Origin: Edaphochlamys debaryana
Lineage: Eukaryota > Chlorophyta > Chlorophyceae > Chlamydomonadales
DNA length: 64,000 nucleotides
Direction: 5' to 3'
NCBI GenBank assembly: GCA_016858145.1
Contig: JAEHOE010000027.1
Location: 868,001-932,000 of the forward strand
This document shows, in pieces, positions 44,501 through 56,072 of the stretch; position 1 is the stretch's first letter; each line of letters starts with the position of its first letter. Position numbers and translations under genes: made by a program. The notes below the pieces were generated by a model that searched no databases, was not told the origin of the DNA, and saw only the letters and a program-made list of their open reading frames with translations.

Positions 44501-47500
44501 TGGCGGTTGGCGGTTGGGGGTGGACCGTGGACGCTGTAGAGGGGTTGGCATCAGTTGAGGGACTCGGGTTGGTGGCCTGGGAGTTAAGAGGGCGGAGGGC
44601 TGGGGTCCAGGCTGCGACTGTTGCTGGGGGCGCCGTTGCCCCTCCGTCTTCCTCCCGGCCTTGCGCATGCCACCTGCGCCAATTCCGCCTGCCTGCTGCC
44701 TCCGGTCAGGTAGACGCCCGCATTGCCGCCCTACAACGTGCCGAAGCACCCACCCGCACTCCCTCCAAACCTCAAGTCTCCGCACCTGTCCTCCCGCCCT
44801 CTCCCCTGTCGTGTGGTCAGGTGGATGCCCGAATCGCCGCCCTCCAACGCGCGGAGGCGGCCGCCATGGACGGCCGCACCTCGCTGCTGCCCCCGCCGCC
44901 GCCCGCCTTCCCCCTGGCGGCCGCCCAGGAGTACCTGGCGGCCTCTCAGCAGGGGGTGCTGGGGCTGGAGGAGCTGGAGGAGGTCATACGGGCCATGCGG
45001 CGCAAGCTGCAGGTGTGTGTGGGAGGCAGGCGGGGGAGGGGTTTGGGCGGAGTTGGGTAGGGTGGGGGAGGGCGGGGGTGGGCAGCCGACTGGGGTATAA
45101 TCTCTAGCCATCGGTTTGCCGCCATGCACCTGCGCTGGGGGACTGGGACGTTGCCTTACCTCTTGGAAGGGGATGGACGGGACCAGCATGGCCATGGGGA
45201 CAGGGAGCAAGTGTGAGCCCGGTCTGCGTCGGGGGTGTGCACTTACACGCTCGCCCTCCTGTCCTCCGCCCGCGCCCTCACCTGCCTGCCCTCTTGCTCG
45301 CGCCCTAACCGGTCCTCTCTGCAGGTGGTGGTGGGGCGCGACGGCGAGGACCTGCGCCGCTCCGCCCTCAGCGCCCTGCGCTCCTTCCGCCGAGGGGGCG
45401 ACGGAGACGAGTCGCCCGAGCCCACCTCCACCTCGCCGCCTCCCCAGCAGGGGCGGCCGCCCTCGCCGCCTCAGCACTTGGGTTCCTTTGACGACTCGCG
45501 CCGCGGCTCTGCGCCCCCGGCTTTGGCCGCTCAGCCGTCGCGCTTCGACCTGCGCGGGGGGACCAGCCGGCGGGGTTTTGCCTCCCTCACGCTGCCAGCG
45601 AGCACGCCCACAGGTGGGTTTGGGGGGACGGGGGCAGGGGCGGGGGCGGGGGTGCGGTCCTTGGAAAGGCAGGGAGGAGACTGAACGCTGAGGAGAGTAT
45701 GCCTGGGGTGGGTGGGTGTAGGTGGGGAGGTGGGTGGGTGGGTTGCAGGCAGCCTGGACCATCCGGGTAGCCAGCCAGGGGCTGCAGATGCAGCGGAGCG
45801 GCACACCATACTGGGTCTGGAGCCCGGGACAGCAGGGCTGGGGGCCTCGGGCGGTCAGCAGGCGGATGCGGGTGGGGTGGCATTCCGCACTCGGTTGTAC
45901 CGGTAATCTCTGCACGGCAAGGGAGGGGGCCTCGGGCACCGCGCAGCGCCACTCAGCCCCAGGTGTGCCAACACGTGCCCTCGCAGGCGCAGAGAGCGCC
46001 CGACTGGCTCCAGACCCCCTGCTGTCTCAGCCCTCCCAGGCGGCGCTGTGGCAGGGCCCAGACGACGGCGACGGCCCGGGCGGCGGCGGTGGCGGCGCTG
46101 GCCGTGTCCTAAACCACACGCTCTCCGCCGCCTTCAATGCGGCCCTCGCGGGCGGCCGCTCCGGCGCCGCCACCGCACGCGCCGCCGGCACCACCGCCGG
46201 CTTCACGTCCGCCGCCGGGCTGGATCAGGCCTGGTCGCTGCTGGAATCACTCATGATCCAGCTGCATGACTCACACGCCACCAGATCCGAGCTCGTATCC
46301 GCGATCGAGCAGGATGCGGACGGCTCGGCGGCTGGCGGCGGCGGCGGCGGCCCCAGCGGCGCTACCAGCGCCGGTCCCGGAACCGCTCGGTCGACCGCCA
46401 AGACGCCGCGCGGCAGCGGCGCCGCCGCCGCCGGCTCCGGCGCCAGCGGCGCCGCCGCGCTCGGCGGCGGCCCGTCAACCGCCAGATCCGCACGTGCGCA
46501 TACGGCAGTTGACCGATTAGTCAGCCTCATGGACGCGACCATGGAACTCGGGGCGACCAACGCGGCTTTCATGTCGGCTGGCTTGGGGGGGCCCAAGGGC
46601 AAGGGCCCGGACACGGAGCGTAGCAATACTCAGAGCGCGCGGGACGCTCGGGCGGCGGTGATGGCGGCGGCAGCGGCTGACCCGTTGGTTGCCCGTAACG
46701 CCATGCGCGCCGCCGTGGCGGCGGCGCTGGAGCCGGAGCACACCGAGCAGGTGCTGTACTACCTTACTAAGGTATCACTCATGCTGCAGCAAGGTACGGA
46801 CACAGCACGACGCTGACACATGATGACAAGCGGAATCTTCCTGCACCACCTGCTTCTATTGCATCCATCCATCCCTTCGCGCTGGGTCCCCTCCCCCTGT
46901 CCGACCTTCCCCTTCCATTCTTGCCCGCCCCCTCAATTCCTCCACACAGACACACACCAACCCCTCACCCCACCCAACCCCAACCCCCGTCTCTCACCAC
47001 CACCCCCTCCTCCACACAGACCCCCGGCTGCCCCCTGACGCCGGCTTCCTGATCGCCGCCGGCATGGACCTGCTGCTGGGGGAGGTGTCCTGGCTGCTGG
47101 CGCTGCTGCGGACCTCCGCGGGCGCCGGCTCGCCGCACCTGCAGGCGCTGGGGGCGGCGCTGCGGGCGTACGAGGGGCAGAGACACCACGCGCAGGTGCG
47201 GGGCGGCGGCATGAGAGCGTGCGTCGAAGTCGGCGCCCTTGTTCGTTTCAACGGCCAATGGTGTCTAAAACAGATTCCCTGGCAAATCTCCCGTGCGGGC
47301 TGCGGTGCGCTTTCACTGTGGGCGCGCTGCAGGGCCAGCCAATCTCGTGGCGGCACTCACTTCCTCCGCTTCCCTCCGCCCTCCTCCCCCCCCCCCAGAT
47401 CCTGGGCGCTGCGGCCGAGCGGCTTGAGCTGGCCCTGGAGGACGCCATGGACCGGTGGGGGCGGGGGAGCGGGGCGGCGGGGCGGCGGACTGCAAGACCT

Positions 47501-49539
47501 CGCTTCGTTTCCGCTTTGCCCCAGTCCCCTGTGCACAATCAGCTAGACGCGCCTCCCATATCAAACGTGCCGCACACACGCCTCCCGCCATCCCTAACCC
47601 CCTCGCCAACCCCACCCCACCCCCCAACCCCAGTGCCGCACACGCCGAGAAGCAGCTGGCGGCTGTGCACTCCATGCTGCAGAGCGCGGGCCACAACGTG
47701 TCCGACCTCACCGTCTACACCAGCGAGCTGGAGCGGGAGCTGGAGCGGCTCCAGGGCAGGGTGGGTGGGTGTGCTGACCCCAACCCCACGTGATCAACGA
47801 GCCAAGTAAACGAAACCAAAACAAGTTTAGGGAACGTCTAGCGTTGTGTGTGATGGGAGGCGGAGCGGGAGATGGAGCGGGCCAAGGGCGAGGTGTTGTC
47901 GGGCGCCGTGGGAGTTGCGTGACGGTACCGCAGAAGACGAGGTGCTCGAGGACAGTTCCGCCACCCCACCCCGCCTCCTCCACCTCGCCACACCGCCGCC
48001 CCTCCTCATCACCCCACCCCTCCCGCACCCCACCCCTCCCAACAGAACGAGGTGCTCGAGGAGACCATTGCCGAGCTGGAGGGCGACATGAGCCGCGTGG
48101 AGGCGGCGCACACGCGGCGGGGCGCGGCGGTGTCCGCGGGGCAGCGACTGGCCAGTGTGCTGCGGGAGGCACACTTGGAGCGAATCGAGGAGCTGAGCCA
48201 GGGGGTGCAGGTGGGGGGGCGGGGGGGGGGAGGTGGGGGGGGGGGGGTGGAGGCGTGCAGGTGGGGGGGAGGGGAAATGAGGGGTTCAAGCCGGATGGCA
48301 GCGGGCCTGGGGTTCGCTCAGCGGGGTGCTGGGTGGCGTGGGAAGGCTTGGTCTTCGGGAACAGCTTGGCGTGCGCCGGAGTGTGCGTGGTGAGCATCCT
48401 GACCGGAAGGGGTGGTGGTGCTCGGTTCTCTCAGCAGGGTGTTGTGCAGTACGGGAAGGCCTAGATACTTAAAGATAGTGGGGATCATCCTCACCAATCC
48501 GCACATAACCACCCCAACCTCAACCCCTCTGCCCCCGGCACGCTCCCCCCCCCAGGTGGCCATGGAGGGCGACTGCGCCGACCCCCGCGCCTGGCCCTCG
48601 GGCCCCCTGCCCGCCTCCTTCTCGAGATCCGCATCCATGGCCCGATCCGGATCCATGGCCCGCCACCACGGACCGTACGGCGGGCCTGTCATCTCTCGCA
48701 CCGCCTCCATCAGCTCCCAGCACCAACCGCCGCCCCGCGGGTCCTCCTCGGGCCCAGGCCCAGGCCCAGGCCCGGGCCCGCACGCCTCGGGCCCGCACGC
48801 TCCGGGCCACGCCGCCCACGGCGGCGCGAAGGGCGGCCGGCACGGCCGCAAGGGCGGGCGGCGCAGCAGCGGTACAGACGAGGAGGGCCCTCTGAGCCCC
48901 GACGTCCACTCCCTCGACGGAGGCCGGCGGTCCCCGGGCCTTGCGCTGCACCCCGGTGGCCACGGGCCTCCCTCCAGGGGCTCTCACTCGGGTGCAGCCC
49001 ACGGCGGCAGCGGCCACGGAGGAGGGGGAACCCACGGCCGGCGCCGCTCCAGTGAGACTCCGGAGGGCCGCGGCAGCCCGGTCCGGGCCCAAGGATCCCA
49101 CCATTCGGGCGATGGCGGTGCCGGTACGGGTGTCGGTACGGGTGCCAGGGGGCATCGGCAGTCCAGTGAGGGCTATCACGACGGCCGCGGGAGCCCGGTC
49201 CGGGGTCACGGAGGGCGTGGAGGGCCGGGGGGCGCTAGCGGGCACGGGGATGGGCCCAGGAGGGGCCGGAGGTCGAGCGAGGGGTACTCCGTTTCGGGTG
49301 ACGGGTATCGGAGCCCGGAGGTGCTGTCTGCGAGTGGGGGGCTGGGGGAGGAGGCGGGGTTGGTTCAGGGGCTCCGGGGGCAGGCGGGGCGTGGGCCGCG
49401 CGGGGAGTCGGGCCGGGGCGAGGGGGAGGGGGACGGCGGGCTGAGCGCGTCCGGCCAGGCCCGCGGAGGGGCAGGGGCAGGGGGCGGGGGAGGGGGCAGG
49501 GTGATGTTCGCGGAGGATGTGTTGGTGTCCCCCCGGTGA
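41531..49539 (+). CDS. Large unrecognised low-complexity/coiled-coil protein (1585 or 1622 aa)
   Basis: Exons: 41531-41581, 41712-41763, 41975-42193, 42367-43676, 43857-43998, 44273-44460, 44821-45012 (or 44710-45012), 45325-45613, 45987-46793, 47020-47195, 47399-47454, 47634-47760, 48046-48210, 48556-49539; phases match with either form of exon 7. The protein starts MAYINGDAGAGWKRHWE, with Gln/Pro/Ser-rich sequence and an acidic DDNDDDEDDEEE tract in exon 4. Leu/Glu-rich helical segments follow (exons 6-7 and 9-13, e.g. ELERELERLQ and NEVLEETIAELEGDMSRVE) that look like coiled coil, then a Ser/Gly/His/Arg-rich tail with RRSSE repeats. A structural or scaffold role would fit, but I recognise no domain. 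The composition argues for disorder with coiled-coil assembly. Confidence 0.75.
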
Positions 49540-50168
49540 GGTGCGAACGGCGCTCGGCAATCCGCAGCGTGCAGGTGATGCTGGTGATGCAGGACCCGTG
49601 TAAGATGTAAGGGCTGAGAGGGTTAACTCGGTCTAGGTAATGTGTAACGGAGTTTGGCAACTTTGGCCCAACAGCCGACAAGTCAGCAGAAAGGGCTAAA
49701 AGGGTGAGGTGGGCCTGGCTCCCGTGGTGAGGGGCGAGCCCGCCAGCAAGGGTAAGTGGGGCTGTTGGGCGGTTGCTTGCAAACATGCGGGGCCTATGCC
49801 TGCCGGACACGATCAGCATCTTCCTTCCTGCCTCTTGCCCACTTCTGACCTGTTTCCTTCTACTCAGCGTGAGACGAGTGTCCAAACGCGGTAGACTGCT
49901 TGCTTAGGCTTGCTTTCGCTACGCTAGAGCACGTCGCCCTTCCTCCCAGACCTACATGCTGTCAAACTAACCTTCAGCAGCCTGCTGGTTGCACACGGCA
50001 TACCTTCTGAGCCTGTGGCCGCGCATGTTGCGATGCCTGCCGAGAGCATGCGACTCAGCACAGTGCCACGCTTGAACGCCCGCTGACGGTGCGAACAGCG
50101 CCTGTCAAGCGCACTCGAGAGGCTACGGCCAAGGGCGGAAGCAGACCGCGAGCCTCGCCGAGACCAAT
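49540..50168. other. Intergenic between coiled-coil and ankyrin genes
   Basis: Tandem plus-strand genes flank it. Three TGTAA words at 49599, 49606 and 49643 mark the likely 3' end of the upstream gene; the rest should be promoter and 5' UTR of the ankyrin gene. Nothing else seen. Confidence 0.5.
49599..49610 (+). promoter_or_regulatory. Paired TGTAA poly(A) signals
   Basis: Two TGTAA words (49599-49603 and 49606-49610), with a third at 49643-49647, lie 60-110 nt after the stop at 49539 on the sense strand. The clustering and distance make these the best-supported poly(A) signals in the window. Confidence 0.6.
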
Positions 50169-53100
50169 GTGCCACTGATCTCCCGCGCAACATCCCTGGT
50201 CACGACCCCACCGTTGAACAAAGCCACCGCCATCGCCACCTCCACGCCGCACTTACCGCTCCCCTCACGCAAGATGCCAAGTGACAGTGGAGAAGCCAGC
50301 TGCCATCCCCTCTCCAGCGGCACCCTACCGGACGCTGCCCAAGGAAGTTCGGCTCTCCCCCATCCCTCCCCCACCCACACCACCATGTCCCCAGGGCCCT
50401 CCGCTCATGCCCAGGCGGGGGGCTCCCCATCCGCAACCTACCCCAGGCCCAGCGAAGGCCCCTCACTGCCACCCACTAGCACCTTCCCGGGCTCCCTGCC
50501 GGGACCGTCCACTACCGAAACCGGCTCAGCCTCTCCTGTCACCAGCGACCCCTCCACCGACCCCTCCCGCGTTTGGCTCCCCGAGCTCATCCGCCGCTTC
50601 GCCTCCTTCCTCCCCGCCAACGACGTAGCGCTTCGGCTCCGGCTCGCCAGCGGGTCCGCGGCCTCCGCTCTCCCGGCCTCCTCCTTCGGCCGAGTCAGCA
50701 TGTCCCTGCCCGTCCCCCCGTCAGAGTTCGCGGCCCGCTGGTCCGACCCCGCCGCCATGGCTTCCCTCAGCTTCCGCCGCCGCCACCGCCTGCTCTGCGC
50801 CGTCGCCGCCGCCGGTGACGTCACCAACCTCCGCCTGGCGGCCGCAGCCGCCGGGGTGCCGCTGACGCCAGACGTCTTCGCTGCCGCAGCGGCGGCAGGG
50901 CGGACGGCGGTGTGCCGGTGGCTACGGGCGGAGGCGCGGGCGCCGCTGGGTCCGCTGCCGCTGGCGGCGCCGCTAAAGGCGGGGCGGGGCAGGACCGTGG
51001 CGTGGCTGCTGGGAAGCGGTGTGTCCATGTCGGGCTGGGCCCCGGGTGAGTCCTCGAAGCAATTCGTACGCAGGGTTGTTGGCGGGAGGGGCTTGTGCGT
51101 TTAGGATGCAGTACAGTTCAGTACGGTACGGGGTGGTCCGTGTGTGCGGGAGTGCCGGTGGCTTGCCCATGTCGGGCTGGGGCCAGGGCGCGGTTGCGTG
51201 GATGTACGATGCGTGGCACCCGTGCGCGGCACCCTGGGACCTGAGGCACAGTTCCCATGTCGGGCCGGGCTGGGCCGCTTAGTCATACTGGAAGGGGACC
51301 CCTACCCATGCTCCGTGTGCCGTACATCCCCACAGCGGTGGCGGCGCGCTACGGCCACACGCGGCTCTTGCGCCACCTGCTGGCGGCGGCGGCGGCGCGT
51401 CCCAGCGGCGGCGGCGCCGTCAACATCCCCTCCCTGCTCGAGGGCGCGGCGGAAGGCTGCGACGCCGCCACCCTGGCCGCCCTCCACGCGATCTGGATCG
51501 AGGGCCGAGACGACGTGGATCTACCCGGATCTCCCGTCCTGGATTCCGGATCCAGAACGGCGCCGACCGGCGCCGGCGCCTCGGACCCGGACGCGGTGGA
51601 TTCCGGTTCCGAGGCGTCGGACGGAGAGCCGGATCTGGATCTTGGATTCGCGGGCGGGCGCGCGCCGCAGGCGGGGGGAAGGGGCGGCCAGGCGCCCGTT
51701 CGCTGGCTGGACGAGCGGACGCAGGGGAGGCTGGTGGCGGCGGCGGCCGGGAGCCCAACACCCGACTGGTGGGTACTGGGAGGCTGGGGGGGGCCGGCGA
51801 GGGGATGGGTAGCGAGTGCCACGGGGGCGAAGGGCGGTGAGATGCGGGCCAGGGGCGATGGGCGCAGGCTTGGAAAGCGGGCTGGCTGCAACCGGACTGG
51901 CCAGAACCTTATCCGCCTGATCGACCTGAGCGACAGGAGCCTGAAAGTCATGCGCTGGGCCCGCCTTTCGATCTGCGTGTGCAGGGCTGCCAAGGTGGAT
52001 TGGCTGCTGGCGTCGCCGCGGTGCTACCCACGTGGCCTGGTGGGTACGGGTAGGTGGGTCCCATTCCGCATTCTCCGTCCCATTCCGCGCAACAGTGCGG
52101 CCCCGCCCCCCCTCCCCTCGGGAACCCCCGTCCCCGGTCTCTCCCGATGGGTGTCCGCACCCAGTTATCACCTTCTGACGTACGGCAGTACGGCATCACA
52201 TGTCCGTTCCTCCGTACTCCGCCGCAGGCCGCCATGGAGGAGGTGGCGCGACGGCCCGACGGCGCCGCCAGGCTGCAGTGGCTGCTGGGCCGGGGCTTTC
52301 CCCAGCCCGACCCGGAGGTGGGTGCCGTACGGCCTCCGGGGCGAGGGGGCCTGTTAGGGCCCCTTGAGTTGGGCAATTGAGCTAGCACTGGCACTGGGAC
52401 TGGGTTGGGAACAGAGGGGCCTGGTGTGGTCTGCGTAGAGAGGGCCTCGGAGTCTGTATGCGTGGGAGCTACCATAGCTGCGGCACTGCTGCGGGCATCC
52501 TGCTACCCGCACATGCATATGCATAAGCTTAAGGCACCGGGGTCTTATCTTTCGTGCCGTCCCCTTCGGCTGCTGCCCAGGTCATCCTCATCGCGGCGGC
52601 CGTGGGGAACGCCGACGTGGTGCGCTTGCTGCTGCGGGGCGGCGGCGGCGGCGGTGGCGGAGGTGCAGGCGGCGGAGCGGGCGCCGTTGGCGCAGCCGCA
52701 GCTGCAGCGCTCGGAGGCGGCGGCGGCGGTGGCGTGGGCGGGGCAGGAGGACCGGGGGGGGCGCTGGAGCCGATGGGTGGCGGCGCGGCGGCGGCGGCGG
52801 CGGGTGCCGAGGTGGCGGCGCTGGGGGGCCACACGCAGGTGCTGGAGGCGCTGGAGGAGGCGGGGTGAGCGGGCGCGGGCTTGTGGCAGGCGAGGTTCCG
52901 GTGCTTGCAGCAGCGAGCCCAAGGATGCGATGTGCGCGCGGCCGTACGACTGAGCCAGCTGAAGGTGCACATGCCACGCGGTCACCCCCGTGCATTTTGC
53001 ACGGAGAAATGTCATGCTCCCCCGTGCGCCCCCCCGCCCCCACAGGGTGGCCCTGGACCCGGGTGCCACGCGGTCACCCCCGTGCATTTTGCGCCTTTCC

Positions 53101-54810
53101 ACTTTCTTCACTTCCTCTTCCGCCCCCGCAATGATTGAGAATGTCATGCTCCCCCGTGCGCCCGCCCGCCCCCACAGGGTGGCCCTGGACCCGGGTGCTC
53201 TGCTCCTGGCGGCGGCGGAGGGCGGCCAGTTGAGGGCCGCCCGCTGGCTGGCGGAGCGCCTGCCGAGGGGGACGGCGCCGCGAGACGGAGCGCCCGAGGG
53301 GCAGGGGCAGGGGCAGCAGGGAGCGGGGGGAGAGGCCGAGCGCGGAGGCGGAGGCGGGAGAAGGGGCTTCCGGGCGACGGCGGCGCATGCTGCTGCGGCG
53401 GCGGGGTCGGCGTGCTTGGAGCTCCTGCAACTGGTGGTGGGTGGTGGGTGGTGGGTGGTGGGTGGTGGGTGGTGGGTGGTGGGTGGTGGGTGGTGGGTGG
53501 TGGGTGGGTGGTGGGTGGTGGGTCGAGGTGGTGGTGGGCGGTGGGGGGTGGGGGGTGGGGGGTGGGGCTCTCATCTTTGTTCCGCACTGTCCTCCTCAGC
53601 GACGACACCCATGACCTGTCCCATCAATCCACCCCAGGGGGCCCCCAACTTGTGGGCCCGACCGCCTAGCTAAGCACCGCCTCCCTTCGCTCGCTTCTGA
53701 CGGCGCCGTGCCGCTGCCTGCACCCCGCAGGTTGACGAGTTGGGCGCACCGCTGACGGGCGCTGCCTTCGCGCGCGCCGCCGCCTCGGCCTCCGCGTCCA
53801 CGCTGCCCTGTTTGGTGTGGATGCTCCGCCAGGGCTGCCCGCCGGGCTGCCCCTCGGCCGTGTGGCAGGCGGCGGCGGAGGCGGGCTGCCCCGAGGTGCT
53901 CGAGTGGCTACGGACCGAGGCCGGCGTGCCTTTGCCAGTAAGTCCCCCTTCCTGGCGTGCCTCGAGGGCAAGTTGTCCCTCTTTATGTATTGAAGGCACA
54001 GAACATGCGTCCAGCCGCTTCTAGGGAGGCGTATCTCAACGCGGGTTCTGACCGAAGTGCCAACCAGAAGGGCTCCCTTGCTGGGGCAGCCGCTTCTGAA
54101 TGGGTTGTCGAGCGGGTACTGACAACTGGGTTGGCGGGTTTTACGCGGGCAGCGCACGCCTCCAAGCTCCAACTGCTAACCGCGTCCAACCGCCAACTGC
54201 CGCAGGACGACGGCCTGCCGTACGCCGTGGCCGCCGGCAACGGCGATCTGCTGAGCCTGGCGGCGCTGCTGCGCATGCGCTGCACCGCGCCGCCCCGCGC
54301 GCCCCGCCTCACCAAGGCCGTGGCGGCCTTGGCCCGGCAGGTGCGCCCCAAGGTTAGGGAGGGAGGCGTTAACATGGGCTTAAGGGCAGGAAAGTCGCGT
54401 GAGCGCCAGACATGGAAGCGGCCTGGGGCTGGGCAAGTGTAGGGCTCAGCGGTCAAGGCATTGGTATGGGTACCGGCACCGTGGTCCGCACAGAGACTTT
54501 CAGCGGTCTGGGCCAGGAAGTCGAGGCATGGCTATGGACATGGGTGATCGTGTCCGTGTTTAGATGTCGCGTTTGCGCACTTGGCTTGCGCTCCACGTGC
54601 TTCATGTCCCATGCCGTGCCCTGCCGTGCAACGCCGCAGGAGCGGACTATGTGGGACCCCCTGCCGGTGCTGACGTGGCTGGCGGCGGCGGGCGACGAGC
54701 TGGCGGCGGCGGTGGACTGGGCGGCGGTGGCGGAGGCGGCCCGCGGCGCCAGCGATCCCGCGCAGCGCCGGGCCGTGGCTGAGCTCGCGGCCAAGGCGTC
54801 GGGCCGGTGA
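50169..54810 (+). CDS. Ankyrin-type repeat protein, volvocine family (835 or 800 aa)
   Basis: Exons: 50169-51045, 51336-51768, 51985-52039, 52228-52317, 52581-52864, 53178-53433, 53731-53937, 54206-54340, 54640-54810; phases match. Starts at 50169 or 50274 are both in frame; the shorter gives 800 aa. A Pro/Ser-rich N-terminus leads to VWLPELIRRFASFLPANDVALRLRLASGSAA, the F-box-like opening seen in the large ankyrin families of these algae. Diverged ankyrin-like helix pairs follow: AVAAAGDVTNLRLAAAAAGV, VAARYGHTRLLRHLLAAA, AAAVGNADVVRLLLRGG, LLAAAEGGQLRAARWLAERL, AAAEAGCPEVLEWLRTEAGV, AVAAGNGDLLSLAALL. Gly/Ala-rich insertions separate them. Expected role: protein-protein interaction, perhaps a substrate adaptor; the partner is unknown. 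Exon 6 has a duplicated acceptor upstream. Confidence 0.8.
52974..53211. repeat. Direct repeats carrying an acceptor and exon start
   Basis: The block ATGTCATGCTCCCCCGTGCG, followed by a C-rich tract, CAG and the exon start GGTGGCCCTGGACCCGGGTG, occurs at about 53008-53065 and again 132 bp later at about 53140-53197. A second shared block (CCACGCGGTCACCCCCGTGC) occurs at 52975 and 53068. Confidence 0.85.
53434..53522. repeat. (GTGGTGG/GTGGGTG)n minisatellite
   Basis: About twelve 7-bp units start directly at the donor of the ankyrin gene exon ending at 53433, so the intron begins with a string of potential GT donors. The G-rich strand is the transcribed RNA sense. Confidence 0.9.
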
Positions 54811-55477
54811 TACGGTTCTCGTGTGGCTGGAAGCAAAGCGCAATGCAGCGCAGTGCACGAGGGCACGCTCTGTTCCAGACCTCGGCCACCTTGCGGCCGT
54901 GGGGTCGGGGCGCGACACCTGGTGCGCGCCAGGCAAGCGCCGCCTCTGCAGCCACTTAGCCTGCCGCTGGCGGGCGGCGACTGAGGCACATACTTGGAAC
55001 GGGTCTGTGGACCCCGTTGGCCAGCCGACGCCTCCGTGGAAGGCTGTGATCCAGGCCAAAGCCCACGAATCTTGGGGGCAAGAGTCTTGGGGGAGACGGG
55101 AGCTGCAAGCCCAAGGGCAGTGCGCTCGGACCAGTGCTGACAGCTGACACACTGGACACACTGTGCGTCACCTGTTCCCCTCGCATCGGCAACGCTCCCC
55201 CACCGCCCCCGCAATCTCATCTTCGCGTACCCTTGGCTTGTCGCCGGCGTGCCTTTGCTATAATTTCCGAGCCTCGGCGCAGGCGAAGCGGGTGGTGGTG
55301 CCTCCCTTGCTACGTGTGCGGGCGTGGGGTTAGTGCGGGCGCGCGGCGCGGGAGTCTGTGGGAGGCCGGCGAGTGTGTATGCTGTGTACGGCAGTGCTGT
55401 ACGGCTGCGTGGCAGAAAATGCTGCCGTACAGCACTTACAGGTACTTATATGGCCAGAGTGCCATGTGTGTTATTCA
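54811..55477. other. Intergenic, ankyrin gene 3' side
   Basis: Between the ankyrin stop and the tRNA gene. No TGTAA word, gene or repeat of note was seen except TGCCGTAC-family words near 55385-55430. Confidence 0.5.
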
Positions 55478-55550
55478 GCCCGGTTAGCTCAGTCGGTAGA
55501 GCGCAAGACTCTTAATCTTGTGGTCGAGGGTTCGAGCCCCTCATTGGGCG
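55478..55550 (+). tRNA. tRNA-Lys (anticodon CUU)
   Basis: The 73-nt gene folds as a cloverleaf. The acceptor stem GCCCGGT pairs with ATTGGGC (two G-U pairs). The D arm is AGCTCAGTCGGTAGAGC. The anticodon stem CAAGA/TCTTG encloses loop CTCTTAA with anticodon CTT at 55511-55513. The T arm GAGGG-TTCGAGC-CCCTC is canonical (box B GGTTCGAGCCC). No intron and no encoded CCA, as expected for a nuclear gene. A T4 run follows within 10 nt. Confidence 0.96.
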
Positions 55551-56072
55551 GACGTTTTGCATCTCATTCCCTCCCCTAACCCCCCCGCGCCTGTGTGGAG
55601 GTCTAGCGCAGTCAGCGCCTTCTGCAAACGGGCGTCGCGGGCACGGGCACATCAGTTGCGGAGCCCGAGGCAGGTAACGTATCGACATGGCCGCGCCAAT
55701 GCCCAGCGTCCGGGCGTTCCTCCGCGTCTGTGCGCCTGCCCCAACGCCTGCCTTCCTGTGATCGCTTCAGCTGCAAGCGGACTGAGGGAAAGGGAACTGT
55801 GCCGCTTGCACCGCTGTGCCGGACTCGTGGGGGAAGCGCGTGGGGCCCATCCTGGGGGCAAGATGGCGGCGTGCCGACGAGACCTGGCTGGACCTGGCGA
55901 CCGTGCCGTGTGCCGGAATACCTCTGCGGCCGTCGTCGCGTCTCACCATAAACATTGCACTACCCACAGCCCTGTAGCAAGCACATCTTTCGCTTTCTGT
56001 AGACCTGCAGTCCATACCGGATGCGATTCTCGCTTTGCGCGAACACGCACAAGCAGTTTGCCCTTCCTCGCA
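55551..56072. other. Upstream region of the 2OG oxygenase-like gene
   Basis: Promoter and 5' UTR of the plus-strand gene starting at 56073. Open frames here (for example 55518-56273) pass into the gene in the wrong frame. Nothing else seen. Confidence 0.45.
55555..55558 (+). terminator. RNA polymerase III T4 terminator
   Basis: TTTT begins 5 nt after the tRNA-Lys 3' end, the minimal Pol III stop signal. Confidence 0.75.

Noticed and set aside
55360..55480. Possible small RNA or second tRNA just upstream of tRNA-Lys
   Set aside because: The TGTACGGCAGTGCTGTACGG and GCTGCCGTACAGCAC stretches can pair, but they belong to the dispersed TGCCGTAC word family and show no box A/B.
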